The notes under the pieces were generated by a model that made no database searches, was not told the DNA's origin, and was given only the letters and a program-made list of their open reading frames with translations. Source: Varroa destructor (lineage: Eukaryota > Arthropoda > Arachnida > Mesostigmata > Varroidae). From it: a stretch of 64,000 nt of DNA. Position 1 is the first letter of the stretch, and each line of letters starts with the position of its first letter. Below are positions 1 to 12,303 of the stretch, in pieces. Location of the stretch: the NCBI RefSeq assembly GCF_002443255.2, contig NW_019211455.1:19133126-19197125 (forward strand), in the 5' to 3' direction. The translations under genes and the position numbers were made by a program.

Positions 1-922
1 GCTTATGCATGAAGTATTATTGGATAAAAATACTTTTGGTGACTTTAGATAAAAATATATATCACAATGTATTCACTGACCCCCGTTGGATTTCGTTTGC
101 AACACGCTCGAGTCTTGTTATAACCTGGTGTTTCAGCTGAAAAGTTATCCCTGAAAAGTATCTTTGAAAACAAATACATTGATAGGCTATGTAATGTTCA
201 GAAGTTGTGGCTGCGTTCTATTACGCCTCTTACACAAAAATCTCTGAGTCTGCTGCTTTTATAGACCTATCTTTGGCGTCCTATGTTTTAAAAAACCGTT
301 TTGGGAAAACGGCTTTTTATGTGTAAGTTTGTGTCCTGATATGGCCATGGGATCTTCTTCCTGAACTGGTCTCTTCCCTGGGCACAGATTACCCTTGTTA
401 ACCGTATAGAAAAACTTTGTACGCTAGACTCTTTTTTTTTTATTAATAACCCTGTATTTCTGGCATATCTGTTTTGCAAATTGATAGTAGATTCCAATAC
501 TTAACTTGATCAAAAAAAAAATCACTTAATTTCCACGACGTTAGGTTTTCATATAGCAAAATAACTTGCTTAGACAGTGCGCGTCGTTTCCACAAGTTAT
601 ACTTAAGAGGAATTTAGAACAAGTTATCATTTTAGGCAGCAGAGTGCAACGCATGCACCAACCGCACGCAAATATCAAACATTTCCTTATCTGTATGAAG
701 GCTAACTCACGTCCGAAAGGTACAGACAATTTAAGGCTTGGCGAGTATTGACCTGCGTCTTACAGGCAGTCCATTGTCTAAGAGCGGGTTGAAATCTATT
801 ATCCGAAGAATGACGCGAATATTCACTCAATAGCGTAAAACGAACTCGACAAACAAAAAAAAAAAAGGATTGCTACGAGTTATACGTGAGCACTTCCTGC
901 AGAAATGTTGTTAAATGTTTTT

Positions 923-963
923 TTGTTGTTGTTGTTGCTTGCTTAAATAACTAGTAGTAGTAG
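923..963. repeat. TTG and TAG microsatellites
   Basis: A run of five TTG units (about 923-937) is followed 15 bases later by four TAG units (952-963). They are simple trinucleotide tracts with no open frame across them. Confidence 0.8.
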
Positions 964-2358
964 TATTCTTAAATATAGCGGAATAAATGCATTTTGAAGT
1001 AAAAATGGCGCATGTAAAGAATTTATATAGTACCCCCAGTATTCATCATGAAGTAAAACGAAAGACGTGCCGTTAATAGACTTCATAGTCGAAGAGTACT
1101 ACTGTGTGCGTTGATGAATTGCCGTGCATTTAGAGGATAATTATGCTGCGAAGTCATCCCAAAAGGAAACACCGATCTGGTTTACTTTGTATTAGCCCCT
1201 CAGATACGAAAAGACTTTATTAAAACACTACTAGTGGCCAGTAGTAAACTGCGATGAATATAGCCAAAATGGCACAAAGTATTTAGCTTGATGTCTCATA
1301 AAAATGTATTCACACAAATGTCCTACATCAGTTTAAGGCCAATCATATTTACAATATGCGTCACCAATTTTTGGTCACGAAAAAGCAGCGGCCACACCGA
1401 AACTAGTCAGAGCGTATCAAAATTTCCCAGGCACAACTGTAGTTGCGAATAGTCCTAGCCAGAAGCAGTTAATCTGTACAGCATTGAAAAAAGACCAGAA
1501 AGCAAACAAAAACAAGAAAAAGAATAGCTCAGACTTGAGTAGTTCGCCTATTATATATATATTTGAGGCGTTGGGCCTGCTGTGCTATTATCTATCTAAA
1601 ATTTAGCATCACAAAAGCAATGTAGACCTGTAGGTTGAACTATTTACTGGACGTTACGTCGAAATTGAAGAAAAACGAGAACTACAGCTACGACCATTGA
1701 AAGCATACTCTGATGCTGAATGTACGCAACTTCCTCTTGAACTGGCCGGCGCGATTAACGATGTTACTAAGGTTTATTGAAAGCGTAGGTTCAATCGAAT
1801 AACGCATCCCCTAACAATTGCACACTGCGGCGCAGGAAGAGATGCATTGATTTAATATATACTTTTTACGTGTCTTCACTATGTCAAAACAGCTTGCCAC
1901 AGAGAGCCACGAGTCTTCTACCCACCCATCCTACACATTTTCGTAAAATAAAATTTTCGGCTCGGCTGATTTGGTGCGGCGAAAAATTACGCCATCGACC
2001 GCTACGTTCACACACAACCCTGGACGACTCTCGTTACACAACATCAAATGCTAATTACTGACCCAAGTTTCGCTTTACGTTTATTATAATACTGCCTCTT
2101 GTTCTTATGACTAGGCGTTATATATATAACGCATAGATACTTGAAACTAGAAGGTCTATTCGTCTATTTTTCATTGAGTAGTATAATATATAATACTATA
2201 ATGAGAGGAAACATACTTTTACATGTATGATTAGCTCAAAAGATGAGCAGTAACAAGGGCACTGGGCTGGGGCGGCACTTCGTCGTTTGCTGATGATTGA
2301 AACATTGCCCTATAAAAGGTATAATGCATACCCTATGTTTCAGTTTGGGGTGCTTTAA

Positions 2359-2376
2359 GCGGCGGCGGCGGCGGCG
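2359..2376. repeat. GCG trinucleotide run
   Basis: Six GCG units stand in otherwise AT-rich sequence. Read on the minus strand they give a run of arginines in a 62-codon frame (2236-2424). That frame has no other protein-like property, so I treat this as a microsatellite. Confidence 0.75.
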
Positions 2377-4799
2377 ACGAGAGGACGATATATAAGATGG
2401 CGAGGTAATTTGGTCCGATACCAAAAGTAGTTAGTAGGCCATTTCTTCTAATCACCAGTTAACAGTGATTACCATCGTTGTTTTTTCTTGATAGTGGCAG
2501 CGTAGAGTAGACTAGGCCCTCTCGTATCATCATACGAGTCGTATAGAAATACCCAAAAAAACTATCGCAATGCATGCACTGATGCGCAGACTGCACAACA
2601 ATCTATTCTACATTTTGAATTTTTACTCATGCTGCATTCGGCTGTAGGCCGATGAATCGATCGTGTCGAAACGTATAGGTTGCAGTCGGAGAGACATTAA
2701 CATTGCAAAACACGCGTTTCTATCGCCGGGTCGACAGATTCAAAAATCTTGGCTTTTTTGATGACGCGTCTCGTGCTAGGGTTCCTTATGCGGAATTAAA
2801 TCGCTTCAAAAACACTTACGCCTTGAAAACGTAACTATACTAAACGGTGACCATCGTATATCGACGTCATATAAGGATCTACAAGGTTCAATAATGTGTT
2901 TTATTTGGACCCAGTGAACCTTGTGGAGGTATCCAACGCCATCTTAGAAATTCGAAAGTAGCTTAACTTAGAAACTAGATTAAACACAGGCAGGTTCAAA
3001 TACCCAACAACGTTGCAATCGGCACGAAGTTATTAAGAAGACCAGAGGTCTTACAATAAGGAGTTGTAGTTTCTACTCGTTTCTTCTTGCGTTTCCATCG
3101 TAGCTCTCCTGAGATCTGAGTACCTGAGGCCTACCTAGAAGAGATTCAAATGTTTACCCAAATATATTTGGAAATTATTTGGAATTTTATTAATGTTTAT
3201 AAAGCTAGCGGAACATTGCTTTGCTTCGTCGAAAGCCGACGTTCGAATGCACTGGCCGGAACTCAACAGCGTGTCGATGAAATCGTGATACTCAGGAGGT
3301 CGTTACTGAGACATCCATTATAACTGTATATGACCGTTACATACCGTCATAAAAACCTGCGAATATGAATACCGTGTTAGCAATTTATGTAGCTACTTAA
3401 AATAAATAATTTGCCAAGGTCGGCTGTAGCTAAGCAAAAAAAACACCGCAAGTGAAAGACTCATACGGTAAAAAAAATTGGACCTACTTAATTTGCAATT
3501 ACGGTTTCGCTAAACGGCTATCGATAACAGCGCATCCTATGAAGCTGCCCTTTAGGCTAAAAAATTCGGGGCACATACATAGTCAATTAACATGCAAGAT
3601 ACGTAAAAGGTACGGTAACTTATGCACATCCCAGTAGATAATATACCTTATAGTCATCCCCATGATACTGTTCGGCGTATAGATCTTCATAAATCGACGT
3701 ATCTATACATCTTCGCAATCAACAGAATCCTCGCTGTTTGGCTTAGAATTATCTTTCACTGGCAATGTGCCATTGACGTAAATGATCTTTTGACGTAATA
3801 ACCTGAAGGCGCCTATTTGGTCTGGATCATAATCGCGCACCTCGCTGCACGTATAATAGAGTCGCGCATTTTGTGACGAATATTGACAACCAATCAATCA
3901 GGCATACCTTTGGGTAAACGGGGGGCAAGCAATTAATTCAATCTACCTATAGGTAACAAACAAACAGCCTCAAAGAGAACAAGTTAAATAAATAGAATAT
4001 GCTAAATAGAACGAATCGCTTGCAAGATAAAAGAACTTGATGTTACGTTTTAACTTCGAATATGTGTAGGGGCGTTCGTATAATTTCGAAAATGGCTGTA
4101 GCGATTAAGATACTTATAACTTGGCTTATACATATTGGTGTTCATATTATTATAACCACAGCATAAATGGCAGGATCCACTATAGGCGCAAATTTGTGTC
4201 AGATGCTAAAAGCAAGACGGGACGGGACCTAAGCTATATCAGTGCCAAAAAAGCTAGCGCATAAGCACTGCGCGCTGGGTAGTATTATTTATTAGCCAAA
4301 TGTTATACTCCATCTTTAGTAGCTTTAGCATCAAAGTAGAAGGGTAATATTTACTGACTATCGTAGAAAATTGGAAAGTACTACCAAGCAAGCCTCAGCA
4401 TCCCATTGTATTCCGACACGAAGTTAGATTTTTCAAATAGCCAAGAACTACTATAGCATTTACCTTCCTAGGTACACTTACATTAGAATATCTCCCGTAG
4501 CCAAACATAACTTCTGGGGTCTTGAAATGATTTACAAAATACTTCGATGTACTTCTTGTTTACTGTGCTCCCTGGCAATGGATAACATCAAAATGTTGGC
4601 GTTGCTTAAACAAAATGCCTTCCAAAAAAAACGGAGTTTATTGAAATTCAAATCGCAAACGCAAAAACCTGTACATGCTTCTCATTAAGCGTTTTAATAG
4701 CTATACATGAAATTGAGCCTGAATCTTGTCGACGAAAGCAAAGGATACGTTATACAATGTCAAAGCAGAACGAATCGAAAGTTCTTACTCGTTTTCCAG

Positions 4800-4953
4800 A
4801 AAATCAGGGAGATCCTCTGGAGAATTCCATAAATCGGGCCAGCTGAAAGAATATTCTCGTCATTTCTTCCTTCGATATTATTCTTTCCTCGACGAGCTCA
4901 ATACGACATTAGGGGGAGCTAAGTTCGACATAAGTTATTGCATACTAACCTAA
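4800..4953 (+). CDS. Possible terminal exon, unidentified
   Basis: A pyrimidine-rich acceptor (TTACTCGTTTTCCAG, ending at 4799) is followed by 51 open codons to a TAA at 4951-4953. The frame is also open upstream from 4726, so the acceptor is not needed to explain it. The predicted peptide is hydrophilic and aromatic-rich, with HFFLRYYSFLDEL in the middle. I do not recognise it, and no partner exon was found upstream. A frame of this length after an AG is common by chance. I list it because the acceptor and the composition agree. Confidence 0.15.
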
Positions 4954-5303
4954 CTTCGCACCCCGGAAATGACGTGCACGATTACAAGAAGTTCGTAGTT
5001 GATAAAATATACAGAGATCAGCACGGTTTTAATAGCATAAGGCGTATCGTCGGATTGCCTTAGGGCAAAATATTAGATACTAATTACAGAGAAAAAAAAA
5101 AGAAAGAATATGTTCTAAAAAAGACCTTACGTGTCCGCCACAGAATTAAGAAGATCCTTTATAGAGCTTTGCGGATTGGGTTGGCTGGAAAAAGATACTT
5201 GTTAATCCCACGGTAATGACCGAACTTAGCCAGAGCAGTCTATGTATGTCTACAGGCCTTCGAATCCATTGCACTTAGCTGTCAGGTTGACATGTACGCA
5301 TCA

Positions 5304-5352
5304 AGCATAACCCAGAAGATTGATTCATCATCGTTATTTTCTGGGTTATGCT
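5304..5352. repeat. Perfect 14-bp inverted repeat (hairpin)
   Basis: AGCATAACCCAGAA at 5304-5317 is exactly complementary to TTCTGGGTTATGCT at 5339-5352, with a 21-base spacer. The pairing stops sharply on the outer side. No T-rich terminator or neighbouring gene gives it a role. Confidence 0.85.
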
Positions 5353-5403
5353 ATTCGCTTTCTCTCTTACTATACGGCTAATATATGATTCTCATATTAT
5401 TGT

Positions 5404-5754
5404 ATGACTTACTTTCAATACTCCGTGATTGTAGACAAACGACGATCGACTATCGTCATCTGTCTACAAGTTACAATGCTAGGGAGCAGCTTGATAGAAT
5501 TTTCCATCAGTACGTTCTACAGCATTGCTAGATTGGTATCGTTAATCAAGATGATGACTCGCGTGCCTCATGTGCCTGATTTTATCCTAATCGGTACACA
5601 GACACACAGAGAGAGTCTGCTGAAGCAGAAACTAGCTATTCAATACTTTCAATCGGTTAATGAGAACGTAGCAAATCGATGCATGTTCAGCGAAATTTTA
5701 GGGTACATCAAGGCCCATAAGCATCGCCTTTTTTCTAATATCAAACCTAATTAA
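5404..5754 (+). CDS. Unidentified 116-codon open frame, probably not a gene
   Basis: This frame runs 116 codons from a TTG-type start and ends in TAA. I recognise no domain. Its last 40 codons lie inside the first copy of the diverged repeat described next. In the second copy the matching stretch has stops and length changes, so the frame is not preserved between copies. That argues against purifying selection on a protein, unless this copy alone were functional. I record it because it is one of the longer frames here. Confidence 0.1.
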   Translation: MTYFQYSVIVDKRRSTIVICLQVTMLGSSLIEFSISTFYSIARLVSLIKMMTRVPHVPDFILIGTQTHRESLLKQKLAIQYFQSVNENVANRCMFSEILGYIKAHKHRLFSNIKPN

Positions 5755-6028
5755 ACGCTAATGAAATAGATATTGTGAGAGCCAAGTTCACTTTTCTTTA
5801 GAATCCGAGGGAGTTGCAGGTGCCAGGGATCTGTAGAAGAGGAAAAAAGAAGTGTCGCTAGCATCTCAGTCAACTGTCAATAGTTTTATTGAAATTAGTA
5901 AAAAAATGTTGGTACCTAACATTTTTATCATATTTTTTCGATTTTTATTATATTGATCAAAAATACGTACGGTGAATTTGTAATGGGATGGTCTTCGGCA
6001 TGTCTGCAAATCAATTGCATTCGAAATG
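5635..6028 (+). repeat. Diverged local duplication, copy A
   Basis: This is the first of two copies of a 350-400 bp module. Matching anchors shared with copy B include GCTATTCA at the start, a block around AAACCTAATT..CGCTAATGA (A at 5743, B at 6360), CTTAGAAT..CGAGG, GGATCTGTA, and TATTGATCAAAAATACGTACG near the end (A at 5951, B at 6553). The offset drifts from about 617 to 602 bp, so both copies have gained and lost bases. I estimate roughly 70% identity by eye. Confidence 0.75.
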
Positions 6029-6269
6029 AATACGGAGGAGCAAGAGCTATCGTTTTCTGAAAGTGTAATAGTTATGATATCTTTGTCCCTAGAGCCGCCG
6101 GTGATTTTTTTTGTGGCTTAGTGGATGTACTGATAATTAAAGTTCACACACTCTAATTAAGAAAAAGAAAAAAAAACCCCTATGGCTTGGGATTTTTCTA
6201 ATCCACGAAAACAAATTAGAACTATTATCAAAAATATAGATCTGAATTATTTGCACTCTATTAAAATTA

Positions 6270-6627
6270 GCTATTCAGTGTAGCAAATCGACACATGGTT
6301 TATCCTAGAATTTTACGTGGTGAACAGGACACAGCAAGCTTTGTCCTGTCCTTTACATTAAACCTAATTGAGCGCTAATGATATAATTATCGTGAGCAAA
6401 GTTTACTTTTTCTTAGAATTCGAGGAAACTGCCGATGGCACAGTGGATCTGTAAAAAAAATACCTAGTATTATTCTCAGTATCTTTTAGATATTTTTTCT
6501 CGATACTTTTGTCGAAATTAGAAAAAATGTATTAAAGTAAAGTGAATTTTCGTATTGATCAAAAATACGTACGATGACTTAGTAACAGGATGAACCTCGG
6601 CACGTCTGTGAAAATTAATTGCATTCA
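6270..6627 (+). repeat. Diverged local duplication, copy B
   Basis: This is the second copy of the module. It carries an internal 8-bp inverted repeat (ACAGGACA at 6324-6331, TGTCCTGT at 6342-6349) that copy A lacks. About 240 bp of unrelated AT-rich sequence separates it from copy A. Confidence 0.75.
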
Positions 6628-6771
6628 CTCATAGTAATTAAGATGAAAGGCAAAACGTATCCCTCAGTCAATTATTCGTTATGACAAGAAAGTGATTCTG
6701 ACGCTAGCTATTGTTAAAACTAGAAAAATCCTTTCCAAGGCCTATTAGGACTAGGCCCCTAATGCCGATTA

Positions 6772-6846
6772 TTGAAACAATCAAAAATACGTACGGTAGC
6801 TTCTTAGTGGGATGAATTTTGGCATGTCTGTAAAAATCAATTCATA
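6772..6846 (+). repeat. Third partial copy of the duplication end
   Basis: Only the last 75 bp of the module is present. TCAAAAATACGTACGGT is followed by a GTGGGATGA..TT..GGCATGTCTGTAAAAATCAATT pattern matching the ends of copies A and B. The outer boundary, TCAATT plus a short AT stretch, is shared by all three copies, as expected if that end is a fixed terminus of an element. Confidence 0.7.
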
Positions 6847-6849
6847 ACA

Positions 6850-8660
6850 AATTTGTCAAGACAATGGTAAAACATACAGCAATAGTTAGAAGGTTCAGGC
6901 CTTCGGCTAAACAAATACTTTTGGCTTTTTATCAAACGCGTTATTTATGCAGTACATTATACTAGCATGGGCAAATTCAATACTCTTGATATATTGCCAG
7001 GCACGAAAAAGCTTCATGGAAGATCGTACTTACGCTTGTTTAGCAGCAACGTGTTTGGGTACGGTTTGGCTAGAAAAAAAAAAAAAAAGCAAGCATTTCT
7101 TACGATTCTTCTTAAGACTAATTTCGGCTACTGTCTTCACACATAAACACCAAAAGCTTCTCAAATACTGAATTTTAAACTACCAAAAAAAGCGCGGTCG
7201 TCTTCGAATTTAGCTTTTACTGCAAGCAAAAACAACGACAACAGCTACGTTGTCAGTCTTACTGCTTAATTGAGAAGAACACGACTAGAGCAGAGATAAC
7301 GGTAGCCACAAGCATTACTGCTAACGCCAACTTCAGTCGTAGCTTCCATAGGCTTCTCGGGTCTTTCCTCAGGTCCTCAGCTACACATATGAAAATTGAT
7401 CAAATATTCATTATTACATTAACCTTATTCAACGAAAAACAACTTGTAGAATATATTTTATTATAATCGATCAATATTTCATCCTAGGATAGTGACGCCG
7501 TACGGAACACCTAGTAGTGTCTGCGATCTCATGAACGACCGGCATTGTTTGTACGTGTACCGTTATTTGATAGAGGCGTAGTCTATCTCAGATCATTTAA
7601 AGTTGCCTTCTTCCTTCAGCTGGTAGCCAGTTGTCTCGTGTGAAATATTTGCTTGCCTGCATTTGAGGAAGAATTTTATTGTTTATGCTACGAAGATTTT
7701 TTTTGTGTAGTCATTATGTAGTGTGAGCACGGCAGGCCTTCAACTTACCCCTATTTTCCATAAACTTCGTACAAAACGTAATGTTAGATAATTGTTCTTT
7801 CGATATGTAATTATTGAATACGCCAAAAAAATGTGCAGCTTTAGCGACGGAGTAGGCGATAATTCTTACCACTGTCGGAGCCTATTAAGTTACTGCCGGA
7901 CGAGACAACCTTGCGTAACCTGTCGATGGCCGGTGGCATCGCTCGCTGTGTTAGTACGAATAAATACACAAGCAGAGGATCTGGCTTAGGCACTAAAACA
8001 ATCTTGCAACTCACAATCTATGAAATACGTTAAAACAGCCGTTCGAAATACGATGCGGCTACCATGTAGACCGTGGCTACACTGCGAAACAACGATATTT
8101 TAAATTGACGAGAGAATTTGCCCCAATTCAATCATAGTGAGGTCTATAAGATAGTATCACGCTATTTAGAAATAAGTCGGAATGCTGAAGAATTACGAAA
8201 CGCTGTTCCAAATACATCGACGTCCGCTTAGGAACTCACTATGCTTAACAACAATCTCATATATCTATCTGAGCAATTCTAACTATGAGAACCTAATCTT
8301 CCAAAATCGATGAGATACCTTCAGAAAAACCATTGGTAATGTATCTGTCGCATACGAGGCAGGATGTCATGCTTCAGTCGATGGTACAGAGCGTCAAGAC
8401 GTCACGTATATTGAAAACTTTGAATAATTCAATGCGTTACAAAAATATATATGAAGTTAGGTATGGAGATCCCCCTGTATACTCCGTCAAATGCAATGTC
8501 ATCGACAATCTCTGTATATATTAGTTATGAAGCCTATTTGAAAAGGACTTAAAGTCAGAAACCTAACACCGCAAAGCCCACAGAGTTACTACTTTCCTCC
8601 AACAAAACCTCTGGAAAGGCAGCTGATCAGGAACATTCCATTTCCGAAACGTCGAAGGTA
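6850..8660. other. Gene-free stretch
   Basis: I see only chance-length open frames (74 codons at 6947-7171, 65 at 7792-7989, 63 at 8333-8524) and A runs near 7076-7087. Nothing is recognised. Confidence 0.55.
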
Positions 8661-8670
8661 ACAAAAGCTA

Positions 8671-8970
8671 GCGGAGATATTGTCAGTCAACCGTCAGTTG
8701 GGAGGCGTCGTTCGATGCGAAAGCTCGGAGCATTTTGAGCCACTCGGTTCCACTTCGCTAAGGCGAAAAGCTTCACCACATGCGGTCATCACTATGTCTT
8801 CCCCCGCGTACAATGCCGATTTCAATGCCTCCACGTCCATCGACATGAGTTCCCCTAGAGAAGTGGCCATGCCTGGAAGCCGTTTGCACCAGACACGGTT
8901 TAGGCCCTACCCGCTGCACCAGCTGTTAGCAGATTCGAAGATTCACTTCCGGCTTTTACGCCATCTGTAA
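8671..8970 (+). CDS. Unidentified 96-100-codon open frame
   Basis: This open frame lies in a patch with higher G+C than its surroundings. The predicted peptide is rich in Ser, Arg and His and looks hydrophilic and low in structure. I recognise no domain. No good splice site brackets it, and it ends just before a possible donor-like region around 9110. A minus-strand frame of 153 codons overlaps its 3' end, so at most one of the two can be real. Confidence 0.15.
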   Translation, partial: AEILSVNRQLGGVVRCESSEHFEPLGSTSLRRKASPHAVITMSSPAYNADFNASTSIDMSSPREVAMPGSRLHQTRFRPYPLHQLLADSKIHFRLLRHL

Positions 8971-9361
8971 TGTCATTCAGTAATAGCACTAGTCGTAACA
9001 ACAAACTCTGACATGAGAAGGAAAGAGACGAAGAGGCTCTGCAGCTTCCCGTTTGAAGTAAAGGGCGGAAACGGTCCGTAACAAGGCAGTTCGAGATATG
9101 GGCTTGGGGTAAGTGCTCAAATGTGGAAAGACTAGAGAACCAATGCTGGCTGAGGTACGTGAACGCAACGAGTAAACAAGGAATGAGATACCGAATTGCT
9201 ACTGGTTGCGCTTGAGGTGTAAAGTCGAAAGAAAATTTGAATTTTCTCAGCGACTTCAAGATGAAGATGGGGAGTGGGTGTGCCCAAATAACGTTGTCAC
9301 AATGGTTGTCAGCTCCTGTCCCCAATGTCTTTAGAAGATAGCAGCTGCAAGCTGCTGGCAA
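8900..9361 (-). CDS. Unidentified 153-codon open frame
   Basis: This is the second-longest open frame in the window. The peptide is rich in Leu, Ser, Cys and Phe, as an antisense reading of GA-rich sequence would be. The plus strand here is purine-rich, which removes stops from the minus strand and lengthens such frames. I see no domain, signal peptide or splice support. I expect it to be spurious, but it is long enough to record. Confidence 0.12.
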   Translation of the reverse strand: MPAACSCYLLKTLGTGADNHCDNVIWAHPLPIFILKSLRKFKFSFDFTPQAQPVAIRYLIPCLLVAFTYLSQHWFSSLSTFEHLPQAHISNCLVTDRFRPLLQTGSCRASSSLSFSCQSLLLRLVLLLNDITDGVKAGSESSNLLTAGAAGRA

Positions 9362-9369
9362 GGCGGTTT

Positions 9370-10590
9370 GCTTGAGAAGAGAATACGGCCAAAAAAGTTA
9401 GACAGTGTTGCTACCCTCGGATATAGAAACAGAGCGTAGCTTACTGCAGGCGTTTAGAAATGCATAGGTCGTAACAAGCGGAAGGATTCACACGATACAA
9501 TGTATACGTTGGGTCATGTTGATGCCTAATAGCCTAACAGTTCACTGTTTATTCTCACATGGAGAATTAGTTTCTTGAAAATTAGTTGTCTATTTTTCAC
9601 TTTAGTCTAAAAAAAAAAACTTAATTTCTTTCTAATGACTTCAAAATTATTAACTGAAATTCTGGACGCCAAAAACAAAGAGGTCGTTTGGTCCTTCTAG
9701 TTTTTGCCCGGTTCCCCTGACAAAGCACTTCACTATATCGTTAACCAATAACATTTATAATACAACAGCCAACGCTATGATTTTGTCTTTCAGATGGCGT
9801 GTTTATCTTGTTCGAAGGAGAACTAAGGTTCTATGGAATGCTGAACATTGGGGGGTGTGTTAATAATCCCGTGATAACCTGTAAATTTCTGAAGTTAGAA
9901 ATATGTATATACAACACCCCTAACCAAGTTAAAAATCAGCTGTCTGACGCAATGCTCAACGGCAGCAGCAACAGCAATCGTAAAACTTAAGACATTTATT
10001 TAAGTGATGCGGCAGCAGGCACATAGTAGCGAGTCGTCTCGAAACCTGGAAGGCCGCAGGTTTTCAATGGCTCGTAATGATCACATTCCGCGAAACGCAA
10101 AAGTGTGTTCCATCATTTTTTCATGCACGTCGACTCAGCCCTTAAGTCGACAGTCTGATCCCGTCTTCCAAGAGAGATAGTCAGAGAACGTCGGCAGTGA
10201 TCCGAGAGTAAAACACGATACATTTAAGAGCACTGATCCCGTGGCCCTCCTTGTAGTAAATCGATGTTTGCTTATATTTAGGTAACAGTACTGAAGCTCC
10301 AACTTTTTTTTTATATCGACCAGTAAATCGAACTTCGTCCGTGAGAAAAGTTAGCACGCTTTCGCAAGGCTCAGAATTTGTAGGCAGGAATAAACTTCTG
10401 TTTCCAACCTATTCGCTCTTGTGAGAATTCCGCACCTCGACACACCCTGCCACGTGAAGTTATTAAACACTGAATGCGCATATAGTCCTGAAATAATTCA
10501 CTCTGAGTTTGAATGAACTTCTTTAGCCTTTTAAACCGCGGAAATAGCTCTATATAATAGTATTCACCTTTGAACACCCAAAAATAGTCT
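9370..10590. other. Gene-free stretch
   Basis: Only frames of 63-68 codons occur. One (9794-9990, plus) begins right after an acceptor-like TTTGTCTTTCAG and encodes DGVFILFEGELRFYG at its start, but it has no recognisable family or partner exon. Confidence 0.5.
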
Positions 10591-10597
10591 TCTTAAA

Positions 10598-10660
10598 GGG
10601 GAATTAGCTCAGACGTTGAGACGCATCAAATCGGTACGAAGTTAATCTGGAGTGATTTTC
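10598..10660 (+). repeat. Degenerate tRNA-like head (possible SINE)
   Basis: GGGGAATTAGCTCA at 10598-10611 matches the 5' end and A-box of an alanine-type tRNA, and a weak match to the rest of a tRNA follows. The B-box region near 10649-10660 is badly eroded (GGAGTGATTTTC). It is not a functional tRNA. Confidence 0.3.
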
Positions 10661-10669
10661 TTCAAAGAC

Positions 10670-11520
10670 GATATCTTGCAATGCTCTCAGCCGTGACCGA
10701 CCACTACTCTCGTCATGCAAAAGAATATGAAAAGATTTTTTTCGTTTATCGGTAAATAAGGCATTACATATCCAGGAATTCCAATTCCAGTAAGCGGCAA
10801 ATACCGGCCAACAAGGTCTTCCTAAAAAAAATGGCGAGAAAAGATGTATCCTTCAGTAGAAACAATTTACTTAAAAAGCATATTTTGAATGTATTTATAA
10901 ATGAAGATTTTTTTAATCGCCTTTTAGAAGATAATTAGTATACTAATGAGTGATTTTCTGCAAACTGCATTTACATGCATACATATAGAACTCTGAGGGT
11001 CGCCTTGGCTGAGCTTCTCTAGTGGAATCAAATGAAAGTCAGGGCAACAAATCGTAGAGCTACGTACAACACCTTGTCGAAGTTGCTCAGTCATACCCAG
11101 AAAATACAATGCCATGATCTTTATCGCCCAGAACACTTTCAGACTGCTAGCAATGATCCGCCCGCAGTTTAGCCTCTGATCGCTACGCTGCAGATAATAA
11201 CCAGCCGAATAACATATGCAATACAGCAGAAGAAATACCTGAAGATGCTGGGAAGTACGAAAACAGCAGCGGTGGCCATACAAATAGCTAACACGTCGTG
11301 AATGGATCGTGTGTCTAATAAGCTCAATAGCACGAATTGATCACCTCGCTGGCATATTTTCGACGAGTGATACGATCTCTGGGGTGCTGCCATTCTTATT
11401 TGTGGTCAGTGATAAGAAATTCACGACAGAGCGCAGCCAGCTCGAGTGAAAGTCTGTTGCGAAAATTTGTTCTGCAGGCTCTCGAGAACCTATAATACAA
11501 TAAAGCAGCGGGTCCGAACT
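10670..11520. other. Gene-free stretch with two overlapping minus-strand frames
   Basis: Two minus-strand frames overlap here: 10924-11283 (119 codons) and 11169-11393 (74 codons). The second has two hydrophobic stretches that could be membrane segments. Neither resembles a family I know and both are within chance length, so I do not call a gene. Confidence 0.4.
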
Positions 11521-11529
11521 GGGCCCGTA

Positions 11530-11590
11530 ATTACCAGTTACAAGCCGATCTGGCGATATACTGTTTCTCGCAGGATTTGACCCTGTGACA
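11530..11590 (+). repeat. Degenerate tRNA-like head (possible SINE)
   Basis: A B-box-like GGATTTGACCC lies at 11573-11583 with flanking CAGG/CCTG arms that can pair like a T-stem. A loosely tRNA-like stretch precedes it (GTTACAAGCCGATCTGGCG). The A-box is poor. Confidence 0.3.
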
Positions 11591-12303
11591 GGTTTCCATA
11601 CTTCACACTGTTCGTCTCTTTGTCTACATCTATCTCTTTATCTCTACATCGCAGAAGGATTCCAAGCCGCCTTTTCCTGAGGATAGAGCTTCACCTATTC
11701 GAAGTGACACTAGTAACTGCCTGAGGGGTAAATATAATTTGGTCGACTTTACAGTAGGAAATCTCGAACTATTCAATAAAGGCTTCTTTCTTGAAGCGTG
11801 CCCTAAGCCTTCAAACAGCAAGAGATCGACTAGTTTACCCGCCTGCCGACATTCCGGCTTCTATAGAGAATCTTAGGTCTCATTTTAAATTGCCTGCAAC
11901 GAAAACCTCCTCTGAGTGTCGCAGTTAGTGGGAGCGAAAATTAGCCGAAATATATAGTGAATATAGACACGAAGGCGATCAGGAACAATGGCTGGAAGAA
12001 GCAGGAGCGGACAAACCGTCACGTAGTTGTCCGTTTCGTGATCCACAGCTTCTGCAACATATTATGTACGAACGGGCGCTTTCATAAACCCAGCAAGGGG
12101 TGTATTTGCGATAAGTGCGAGGGGAACTGTAATAAATACTACGAAGGGTTCCGGATTTTGATACAGGCGTGCGGGAGCCTGGTAAACTGGTGCTGAAGTA
12201 AGCTAAGTAACTATGCAGACTTTTAAACTTTCTAAGTCTATGCATGTTACAACTTAGGGGCCGTACGAATGAATTGCTATCGTTGGTCCTGTGTATATAT
12301 ATT

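Larger units (their letters stand above)
1..4700. other. Gene-free stretch, nothing recognised
   Basis: I see no gene in this stretch. Open frames are 60-65 codons at most, which is what chance gives at this base composition, and none resembles a known family. It holds short simple repeats: a TTG run at about 923-937, TAG x4 at 952-963, a short TA run near 1550, and the GCG run listed separately. Confidence 0.6.

Noticed and set aside
1819..1836. IAHCG phrase resembling the protease His motif
   Set aside because: Isolated 5-residue match in a short frame.
5222..5272. Possible tRNA (TAGCCAGAGCAG with CCTTCGAATCC)
   Set aside because: A-box to B-box spacing is too short and no acceptor stem pairs.
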